Origin: Comamonadaceae bacterium
Lineage (GTDB): Bacteria > Pseudomonadota > Gammaproteobacteria > Burkholderiales > Burkholderiaceae
Assembly (NCBI GenBank): GCA_947377705.1
Contig: CANCGU010000056.1
Span: 1 to 12,536 of the forward strand
Length of the DNA: 12,536 bases
Direction: 5' to 3'
Each line of letters opens with the position of its first letter. Positions within the stretch are counted from its first letter, which is position 1. A program made the translations under genes and the position numbers. Shown here piece after piece: positions 7,251 through 12,536 of the stretch. The notes below the pieces were generated by a model that worked only from the letters and a program-made list of their open reading frames with translations, was not told the DNA's origin and did not search any database.

Positions 7251-7643
7251 TTAACAGACCAAACGCATGATTTTAAAAATGGGGGTGTCGGGTGGTACAG
7301 GCTCGAAGGGGCCAATCACGCCCTCGGTCGACAAGGTGTCGCCGCTCAAACGTACGCCCGTGTGATATGACAGCGACAAGGTGCGCACGGCTTGCTCTTT
7401 GCAGTTGAACTCCATTTGCATGCGGGTGGACTTGAAGCTCTTGCCTGTGGGCGCGTGCATCTTGGGCTCACGGTAGTCCAGCATCGTCCACGCTTTGTGG
7501 TGCTCACCGGCGTGGGTGATGTTGTCGGTGTCCACATAAAACGTGCCGATGTCAAACAAACCGACCGCCGTCCACTGAGCGGCAAGCGTGAGGTTGCTGG
7601 TGAGCACGAGGCTGGCAAGGAGAAGGGCTTTGAGGTGATGCAT
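7251..7643 (-). CDS. Secreted surface-adhesin protein E-like protein
   Basis: The 130-residue product has a signal peptide (Lys5, then a Leu/Ala-rich core, probable cut after A22 before QWTAV). The mature part matches what I remember of the surface-adhesin protein E family (Haemophilus protein E type): a W-x-x-V-G opening, FYVD with a following polar loop, a W-x-x-x-DY motif, K-S-x-K-S, a FNCKE motif, and a C-terminal Cys. C81 and C130 are well placed for a disulfide. Such proteins are small, periplasmic or surface-exposed; in many environmental bacteria the name is nominal and adhesion is untested. It faces fliO across a 104-base divergent region and is followed by the methyltransferase-like gene 7 bases on. 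No strong ribosome site is visible before its ATG. Confidence 0.8.
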   Translation of the reverse strand: MHHLKALLLASLVLTSNLTLAAQWTAVGLFDIGTFYVDTDNITHAGEHHKAWTMLDYREPKMHAPTGKSFKSTRMQMEFNCKEQAVRTLSLSYHTGVRLSGDTLSTEGVIGPFEPVPPDTPIFKIMRLVC

Positions 7644-7669
7644 GAAATAACTATACCGTGCTGTGAGGC

Positions 7670-7686
7670 TGGCACGCGCCTTGCAA
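7670..7686 (+). promoter_or_regulatory. Sigma-54 (RpoN) promoter for fliOPQR-flhB
   Basis: The sequence TGGCACGCGCCTTGCAA matches the sigma-54 consensus TGGCACG-N4-TTGCA at every defined position. The GG of the -24 element (7671-7672) and the GC of the -12 element (7683-7684) are separated by exactly ten bases. Transcription should begin near 7696, giving a leader of about 50 bases before the fliO ATG at 7748. It lies between divergent genes and points toward fliO. This implies control by RpoN and an enhancer-binding activator of FlrC/FleR type, neither of which is in the window. The activator site was not identified. Confidence 0.88.
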
Positions 7687-7735
7687 TACCCCTAGAGATA
7701 GGCACGTCCAGTGTCAAAAAACCGTCATCGCGCAC

Positions 7736-7740
7736 AGGGA
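7736..7740 (+). promoter_or_regulatory. Ribosome binding site of fliO
   Basis: AGGGA lies seven bases before the ATG at 7748. It supports this start and the short 90-residue form of FliO; there is no longer in-frame form with a comparable site. Confidence 0.7.
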
Positions 7741-7747
7741 AAACATC

Positions 7748-8020
7748 ATGCAAAGTTTCGATTGGGGTCAATTCATCGCCAGCACGTTCAGCGTGTTGCT
7801 GCTGTTGTGCGGCGCCCTGTGGTGGGTCAAGCGCAACCGTGGTTTTACAAGCAAAGGCATGGATGACAAGCGAATTCAAGTGCTCGAAGCCTTGCCCTTG
7901 AGTTTGAAACACAAGATGGTGCTGATTCAGGTGGATAACCAAATGGTGTTAGCCAGCGTCAGTCCTGCCGAGGTGAAAACATTGCACGCTTGGACCCAAG
8001 GGGAACACCATGCTGCGTAA
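7748..8020 (+). CDS. fliO: Short flagellar export gate assembly protein FliO
   Basis: FliO is a small bitopic membrane protein that helps FliP assemble into the export gate core. The product is 90 residues, shorter than the roughly 100-150 residues usual for FliO. It has one membrane helix (about residues 8-27) followed by a basic WVKRNR stretch, so the C-terminal part faces the cytoplasm. The FliO-type beta segment is present: RIQVLEALPLSLKHKMVLIQVDNQMVL is split across about 43-70. The protein ends in a His-containing tail. Its end overlaps the fliP start by 11 bases. It is the first gene after the sigma-54 promoter; fliN, its usual upstream neighbour, is missing. Assignment rests on the helix, this segment and the position before fliP. 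Confidence 0.88.
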   Translation: MQSFDWGQFIASTFSVLLLLCGALWWVKRNRGFTSKGMDDKRIQVLEALPLSLKHKMVLIQVDNQMVLASVSPAEVKTLHAWTQGEHHAA

Positions 8021-8780
8021 GCCCATCACCAAAAAAATTCTCTACGTCATCCTTGGCTTGCTGCTGGTGGCGTTGGCTTCGCTGCCCATGATGGCGCATG
8101 CGCAAGGTATTCCGCTGGTCAACGTGACCGGTGTTGGCAAAGGCGGCCAGCAGTACAGCATGAGTTTGCAATTGCTGGGCTTGATGACCACGCTCACGCT
8201 GCTGCCTTCGATGCTGATGATGATGACGTCCTTTGTGCGCATCATCATCGTGCTCTCGATCTTGCGTCAAGCCATTGGTACTGCACAAACTCCACCCAAC
8301 ACCGTGTTGGTCGGTTTGGCATTGTTTTTGACCTTCTTCATCATGTCGCCGGTCTTTGAAACGGTCTACAAAGATGCGCTGGGTCCGTACATGAATGGCA
8401 ACCTCGACTTTGACAAAGCCTTGATCAAAGCTGAAGTGCCTGTGCGTGACTTCATGACCAAGCAAACCCGTGAAGATGACATTGCCATGTTCATGCAAAT
8501 TTCTAACCGCCGTGAGTTGACGGATGCCACGCAAGTGCCATTCACCACCTTGATGCCTGCGTTCATCACATCTGAAATCAAAAGTGCTTTCACGATTGGT
8601 TTCTTGATTTACATCCCGTTCGTGGTGATCGACTTGATCGTGGCCAGCGTGCTGATGTCGATGGGCATGATGATGTTGTCGCCCATGATTATTTCGATGC
8701 CGATCAAGCTCATGCTGTTCGTGCTGATTGATGGTTGGACGCTGTTGATGGCTTCGTTGGCCAACAGCTTTGTTTTCTAA
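8010..8780 (+). CDS. fliP: Flagellar export gate protein FliP
   Basis: FliP forms the pentameric core of the FliPQR export channel. The 256-residue product has the cleavable signal peptide special to FliP (basic start, hydrophobic core 10-26, probable cut after AHA at residue 31). Conserved family stretches follow: SMLMMMTSFVRIIIVLSILRQ, here split around 68-88, then PPNTVLVGLALFLTFFIMSP (about 95-114) and a C-terminal pair of membrane helices with SMGMMMLSP and ISMPIKLMLFVL. The ATG is preceded by AAGGGGAA and lies inside the fliO 3' end. It is followed directly by fliQ. Length and motifs are fully typical. Confidence 0.98.
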   Translation: MLRKPITKKILYVILGLLLVALASLPMMAHAQGIPLVNVTGVGKGGQQYSMSLQLLGLMTTLTLLPSMLMMMTSFVRIIIVLSILRQAIGTAQTPPNTVLVGLALFLTFFIMSPVFETVYKDALGPYMNGNLDFDKALIKAEVPVRDFMTKQTREDDIAMFMQISNRRELTDATQVPFTTLMPAFITSEIKSAFTIGFLIYIPFVVIDLIVASVLMSMGMMMLSPMIISMPIKLMLFVLIDGWTLLMASLANSFVF

Positions 8781-8784
8781 GGGG
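8779..8784 (+). promoter_or_regulatory. Ribosome binding site fixing the fliQ start
   Basis: AAGGGG overlaps the fliP stop and lies seven bases before the ATG at 8792. It selects the 89-residue FliQ over an in-frame start at 8735 that would add 19 residues unlike FliQ and overlap fliP. Confidence 0.72.
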
Positions 8785-8791
8785 TACGAGT

Positions 8792-9061
8792 ATGGATAGC
8801 GCAGCAGTGGTCGATTTGGCACGTCAAGCGTTGTGGATGACGATGATCATTTCAGGCCCTTTGTTGGGTGTGGGATTGATCGTCGGTTTGGTGGTGGGTA
8901 TTTTTCAAGCCGCCACATCCATTAACGAACAAACCTTGAGCTTCATCCCGAAAATTTTGGCCGTTGGCATCACCATGTCATTGGCGGGGGGTTGGATGAT
9001 CAACACCATGGTGGACTACACCAAAGGCATCTTTACCCGCATCCCTAGCTTGTTCATGTAA
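8792..9061 (+). CDS. fliQ: Flagellar export gate protein FliQ
   Basis: FliQ packs around the FliP/FliR core of the export gate. The product is 89 residues, exactly the standard FliQ length, with two membrane helices (about 15-40 and 53-74). The family motif GLVVGIFQAATSINEQTLSF is present at about 31-50, and the protein ends in a short IPSLFM tail. The ATG at 8792 follows the fliP stop by 11 bases with AAGGGG before it; fliR begins 12 bases after its stop. Nothing unusual is seen. Confidence 0.97.
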   Translation: MDSAAVVDLARQALWMTMIISGPLLGVGLIVGLVVGIFQAATSINEQTLSFIPKILAVGITMSLAGGWMINTMVDYTKGIFTRIPSLFM

Positions 9062-9073
9062 ACACGCACAGCC

Positions 9074-9841
9074 ATGAACGCCTCGCTCATTGAAATCCTA
9101 GACAAGTTTTTGGTCGTTATTTGGCCAATGCTTCGCTTGTCTGCGTTTTTGGCGTTCACCTCTATTTTTTCAATTCGCGCCGTCAATATGCGCATCCGAA
9201 TCACTTTGGCGTTTGCGATGGCATTTTTTGTCACCCAGCAAATTGATATTCCAAAAATTGATCCGGTCACAGCGGATGGTTTGATGGAAATTTCACGCCA
9301 AATCTTGATTGGCTTGACCATGGGTTTGGTGTTTCAAGTGGCCTCTGCTGCTTTGGTGGTGGCCGGGCAAGCCATGTCGGGCTCGATGGGTTTGTCCATG
9401 GCCAACATGGTCGACCCCAATATGGGCAGCGTGCCCGTGTTGTCTCAGTTGTTCAACATCATGGGCACCCTCATCTTCTTGGGCATGGGAGGACATTTGA
9501 TCGTGTTTGGCTTGGTGCTGGAGTCGTTCAAACTCATTCCGATCGGGCAAGAATTTTTTAGCCAAGATATGTTGGGCAAGATGATCAACTGGAGCTCGAT
9601 GATGTTTTTGGGCGCTTTGTTGATTGCGCTGCCTGTCATGATGACCTTGCTTTTCATCAACGTGGGTTTGGGCTTTGTGGCACGCGCCGCACCGAGTTTG
9701 AATATTTTCACGGTGGGTTTTCCCGCGCTGATCTTGACGGGCTTCATCGTCATGATGTTTTCGATGGGCAACAACGTGGCCCGCATTGATTGGGTATGGA
9801 CGCAGGCCTTTGTCATGCTGCGTTCGTATTTAGGAGGCTGA
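9074..9841 (+). CDS. fliR: Flagellar export gate protein FliR
   Basis: FliR is the single-copy subunit that completes the FliPQR gate and contacts FlhB. The 255-residue product is of standard length and very hydrophobic, with about six membrane segments. FliR-typical stretches include MSGSMGLSMANMVDPNMGS around residues 102-120 and, toward the C-terminus, RAAPSLNIFTVGFPA around 203-217. The ATG at 9074 has no strong ribosome site but follows fliQ closely. Its TGA is one base from the flhB ATG, indicating translational coupling with its structural partner. Confidence 0.97.
   Translation: MNASLIEILDKFLVVIWPMLRLSAFLAFTSIFSIRAVNMRIRITLAFAMAFFVTQQIDIPKIDPVTADGLMEISRQILIGLTMGLVFQVASAALVVAGQAMSGSMGLSMANMVDPNMGSVPVLSQLFNIMGTLIFLGMGGHLIVFGLVLESFKLIPIGQEFFSQDMLGKMINWSSMMFLGALLIALPVMMTLLFINVGLGFVARAAPSLNIFTVGFPALILTGFIVMMFSMGNNVARIDWVWTQAFVMLRSYLGG
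9831..9837 (+). promoter_or_regulatory. Ribosome binding site of flhB
   Basis: TAGGAGG, a near-perfect anti-16S match, lies five bases before the flhB ATG at 9843, inside the last codons of fliR. Confidence 0.8.
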
Positions 9842-9842
9842 C

Positions 9843-10991
9843 ATGTCGGAAGAAAGCGGCCAAGACAAAACCGAAGAACCGACGGCGCAGCGGCTCAAGA
9901 AAGCCCGTGAAGACGGACAAATCGCACGCTCGCAAGAACTCGCCCCTGCGGCCATGATGGTGATCGCGACCCTGTTTTTCAGCATGATGGGGCAACACCT
10001 ATTCAACAGCATGAGCGACTTGTTCAAGCACCAGTTGCAGTTTGACCGACGCATCACTGACAAGCCAGAGCTACTGCCTGCTATTTTTGGTAGCTCTGTG
10101 GTGGATGGCTTTTTGATTGTGTTGCCCTTGTTGGCAATTCTTTATGTGATTGCTGTTTTGTCCACCACTTTGGCAGGCGGCTTCATCTTTTCGCCCAAGA
10201 TGATCTTGCCCAACTTCAACAAACTCAACCCAATGTCGGGTTTGGCGCGGGCTTTTGGTCCAGAGGCGTTTATCAACCTGGGTAAAGCACTCATCAAGTT
10301 TTGCGTTGTCGGCGCTATTTTGCTGGTCTCGGTCATGAACAATTTGCAAGACCTGACCCATATCTCGCAGATGGATTTGAACCCGGCCATGAAGGTCGCT
10401 GGCACCATCATTGTGGATTCCTGTTTTTGGCTCAGCCTAGGGTTGGTCTTGGTTGCTTTGGTGGATGTGCCATTGCAACGCCATCAGCTCAACAAAAAGT
10501 TGAAGATGACCAAACAAGAGGTGCGCGACGAGATGAAAAACTCGGAAGGTAACCCCGAGGTGAAAGGCCAAATTCGTCGTCGCCAACGTGAAATCTTGAA
10601 CAACAAAATGATGGGCAAGGTCAAAGATGCCGATGTGGTCATCACCAACCCCACGCACTTCGCAGTCGCCTTGTCTTACGACCCCATGGGTGATGGGGCA
10701 CCGCTCTTGATTGCCAAGGGTGAAGACGGCTTGGCAGCCCGTATTCGTGAGGAAGCCAAAGAGCACAATGTTTATATTTTTGAGGCGCCTTTACTGGCTC
10801 GCGCCTTATACTTCACGACCAAGCTGGATCATCCGATTCCAGAGGCGCTGTACCACGCTGTTGCGCAGGTCATTGCCTATGTGTTCAGCCTGAACCAGTC
10901 TTATGGTCGTGGCCAGGAAGTGGTCAAACCATCGCCCTCCGTTCCAGACGAGATGAAGTTCGACTCGAGCGGCGCTTTGATGAACTCTTAA
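9843..10991 (+). CDS. flhB: Flagellar export switch protein FlhB
   Basis: FlhB is the export gate protein whose cytoplasmic domain cleaves itself at NPTH to change substrate class from rod/hook to filament. The 382-residue product has the basic/acidic N-terminus with TEEPTAQRLKKAREDGQIARS (split near 11-31), four membrane helices between about 35 and 215, and the cleavage motif NPTH at residues 269-272. Asn269-Pro270 carries the same residue numbers as the known cleavage site in Salmonella FlhB. The usual downstream YDPMGDGAP and LLARALY segments follow. The C-terminal tail after about residue 350 is Pro/Ser-containing and not conserved. It ends the fliOPQR-flhB series; flhA, a frequent next gene, is not here. 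fliK, its hook-length partner, is also not in the window. Confidence 0.98.
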   Translation: MSEESGQDKTEEPTAQRLKKAREDGQIARSQELAPAAMMVIATLFFSMMGQHLFNSMSDLFKHQLQFDRRITDKPELLPAIFGSSVVDGFLIVLPLLAILYVIAVLSTTLAGGFIFSPKMILPNFNKLNPMSGLARAFGPEAFINLGKALIKFCVVGAILLVSVMNNLQDLTHISQMDLNPAMKVAGTIIVDSCFWLSLGLVLVALVDVPLQRHQLNKKLKMTKQEVRDEMKNSEGNPEVKGQIRRRQREILNNKMMGKVKDADVVITNPTHFAVALSYDPMGDGAPLLIAKGEDGLAARIREEAKEHNVYIFEAPLLARALYFTTKLDHPIPEALYHAVAQVIAYVFSLNQSYGRGQEVVKPSPSVPDEMKFDSSGALMNS

Positions 10992-11010
10992 GACCTAAGT
11001 TTGAGCCCGC

Positions 11011-12536
11011 ATGACAGACATCTACCAAAGCCCCGGTGACAGGTTGCGATTTGAAATACTCCTGAAGTCTTTGACCGAAGGCAGTATCAATCTTGCCGTG
11101 TTGAGCAACCACGAAAGGGTGCTCGACTACTACGGCAGTTTGTTTGAGGAACGTCTGCGAGCCAAGGGCGAAAGCCACATTGAGTGGTGCAGCTCTACCA
11201 ACTCTGAGCGTTTGGTTCAAAAGTTCAACGAAATCTTGTCTGAAATCACGCTGGACCAAGCGCTGGAGAAAGACAAAAAACACGCCCCCCGACGTTTCTT
11301 GGTGTTTCGCGATTCCATCTTGATGCAAGATTTTGAGTTGCAACTGTTGGCGCGTTTGGTGAATGGTTTTCCTGCCGGCAACATCAGTGTGATCTTGCTG
11401 ATCAACAGTGCTGGCAATCACCAAAGCAAGCTAGACGCTTTTGGTAAGAATTTGCTGAAATGGGAAGTCGAAACCGAAGCGGGCGAGCCGAAAAAGCAAC
11501 TCACCGATTGGGTGGCCACAACCCCCGATCCCGAACCCACTTTGATTGAGCCCTCTTTCTTGCCTGAGCCTCCCACGCTCAGTGACGAGGTGAGCTCTGT
11601 GTCAAAGCTGCTCAACCTTCCCACCAAAACAGCTTGGCGTGTGCCTGGTTTTGGCAAAAAGCAAGAGCCTCAATTGGACACAGAGCCCTTGCCTGCTTTT
11701 GTGCCGGTGTCGTCCCCGTCGGCCCCAACGCCTGCCGCTGTAGCATTGCCCCCGACGGTGCCCGATACTTTGCGCGAGCCGACCTTGAGTGCGCCTGCGC
11801 AGCCCTTGGCTGCGGGATTGCCTACGCCGACAGATGCTGATCTTTTCAAACGTCCGGCGCGTCAGTCACGCGCAGGTTGGTTGCTGCTGGTCCTGCTGAT
11901 GTCCATCGGTGTATTTGGCCTGATGTACAAAGATTTGGTGCTTGAAGAGGCCGAGTCCTTGAAGAAATACATGCTGCGTGGCACGCCTGCTGTGGCTGCA
12001 CCGGAGGAAGCCGCGAGCGCTTTGGCAGCAGCCGCTGCTGCTTCTGCGGCGGCAAGTGCCGATGCTTTGGCCACTGCAGAGCTCGCAGCTTCCATGGCGA
12101 GTGATGCTGCACGCGTGGCAAGCCAAGCGGCGGCGATGGCCTCCGTCGCCAGTGCGCCGGCTTCTGCCGTGGCATCGGAGCCTGCGATGGTTGAGCCTAT
12201 CGCGGTCAAACCTGAAGCCAAGCCTGAAGCCAAGTCAGAACCCAACTCGGATGAGGCTTGGGTGAACCAATTGCCCGCCAATGGCTATGTGGTGCAGCTT
12301 GCGGCCATGGACACGCCAGATGAAATGCGTAGCTTTCAGCGTAGCAATGCGGTTTATGCCCAGGCCCGCATTCTGCGTGCTCGCCACAAAGACACAGGCA
12401 AACGTTATGTCATTTTGGTGGCTGGGCCTTTTGAAACCAAATCTCAAGCCGATGCTTTCATGCAGTCCAGCCCATTGCTGGCCAAAGGCTGGTTGCGTAG
12501 CAGCAAGTCGATGAAAACCCAATTTACAAAGTCCTG
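11011..12536 (+). CDS. DamX-like bitopic SPOR-domain protein, 3' end at window edge
   Basis: The frame is open from ATG 11011 through the window end: 508 codons plus two bases (TG), so the stop is probably within a few bases. Residues 1-165 form a soluble domain with an LAVLSNHERV strand near 29-38 and an RRFLVFRDSI strand plus VILLINSAG later. This resembles the layout of the P-loop NTPase domain of DamX/ExeA-type proteins but shows no Walker A glycine-lysine loop. Residues 165-280 are a Pro-rich linker, 289-306 a membrane helix with Arg/Lys on the N-terminal side (cytoplasm), 315-410 an Ala/Ser-rich then Lys/Pro/Glu periplasmic linker, and about 424-505 a SPOR domain (NGYVVQLAAM, then KRYVILVAGPFETKSQADAF). 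SPOR domains bind glycan strands stripped of peptides at division sites. It follows flhB by 19 bases and is probably in the same transcript. The DamX relation is inferred from domain order. Confidence 0.88.
   Translation, partial: MTDIYQSPGDRLRFEILLKSLTEGSINLAVLSNHERVLDYYGSLFEERLRAKGESHIEWCSSTNSERLVQKFNEILSEITLDQALEKDKKHAPRRFLVFRDSILMQDFELQLLARLVNGFPAGNISVILLINSAGNHQSKLDAFGKNLLKWEVETEAGEPKKQLTDWVATTPDPEPTLIEPSFLPEPPTLSDEVSSVSKLLNLPTKTAWRVPGFGKKQEPQLDTEPLPAFVPVSSPSAPTPAAVALPPTVPDTLREPTLSAPAQPLAAGLPTPTDADLFKRPARQSRAGWLLLVLLMSIGVFGLMYKDLVLEEAESLKKYMLRGTPAVAAPEEAASALAAAAAASAAASADALATAELAASMASDAARVASQAAAMASVASAPASAVASEPAMVEPIAVKPEAKPEAKSEPNSDEAWVNQLPANGYVVQLAAMDTPDEMRSFQRSNAVYAQARILRARHKDTGKRYVILVAGPFETKSQADAFMQSSPLLAKGWLRSSKSMKTQFTKS

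Noticed and set aside
7244..7315. TTG start at 7315 for the methyltransferase-like gene
   Set aside because: It would overlap the adhesin-like gene by 65 bases; the ATG at 7243 gives a clean 7-base gap and a plausible N-terminus.
7650..7655. TATAGT on the minus strand as a -10 element for the adhesin-like gene
   Set aside because: No -35 box stands at a proper distance (TTGCAA is 25 bases away), and it lies within about ten bases of the start codon.
7691..7702. Small inverted repeat CCTA-GAGA-TAGG near the predicted fliO transcription start
   Set aside because: A four-base stem is expected by chance and is too short to call an operator or terminator.
8296..8312. Inverted repeat CCAACAC-C-GTGTTGG
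   Set aside because: It falls inside a conserved coding stretch of fliP (PPNTVLVG) and is explained by codon choice; there is no regulatory context.
7959..8822. A 287-codon minus-strand open frame opposite fliP
   Set aside because: It is His/Gln/Arg-rich, as expected from reading membrane-protein codons backwards, and lies opposite a complete typical fliP.
1..12536. CRISPR arrays, tRNA or rRNA genes, insertion sequences and attachment sites
   Set aside because: None seen: there are no spaced direct repeats, cloverleaf-like segments, transposase frames or terminal inverted repeats, and coding density is near complete.

Overview
This window is almost entirely a flagellar basal-body and type III export locus from a Gram-negative bacterium. 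Protein style (FliF/FliG/FliH/FliI/FliJ and FliO/P/Q/R/FlhB of proteobacterial type), moderate GC and heavy use of TTG for leucine suggest a betaproteobacterium, most likely Burkholderiales/Comamonadaceae. That placement is inference from familiarity, not from a search.

Layout. Bases 1-6490 (+ strand) form a tightly packed block: fliF (5' end cut off by the window), fliG, fliH, a small membrane protein gene, fliI and fliJ. Bases 6503-7643 hold two minus-strand genes: an unrecognised Rossmann/methyltransferase-like protein and a secreted surface-adhesin-E-like protein. Bases 7644-7747 are a divergent intergenic region carrying a consensus-quality sigma-54 promoter. Bases 7748-10991 (+) are fliO, fliP, fliQ, fliR and flhB. 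From 11011 to the window end runs a bitopic membrane protein with a C-terminal SPOR domain; its stop codon lies just past the edge.

How they work together. FliF builds the MS ring and its cytoplasmic tail holds FliG, the rotor part of the switch. FliH, FliI and FliJ are the export ATPase complex. FliO/P/Q/R/FlhB make the export gate inside the MS ring. fliK, fliL, fliM and fliN, which often lie between fliJ and fliO, are absent here, and the two minus-strand genes sit in that place. The order fliOPQR-flhB with a sigma-54 promoter resembles the RpoN-dependent polar flagellar systems of Vibrio/Pseudomonas type rather than the FlhDC scheme.

The most interesting item is the 221-residue protein encoded between fliH and fliI (4058-4723). 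It looks like a FliF stripped to its second membrane helix, a linker and the FliG-binding C-terminus: its last ~69 residues align along their whole length with the last 66 of FliF in the same window, and its N-terminal helix ends in the same TxVRPxV motif as FliF TM2. I know of no described function for such a 'mini-FliF tail' protein. Second is the SPOR protein downstream of flhB, which has a DamX-like layout but no recognisable Walker A motif.
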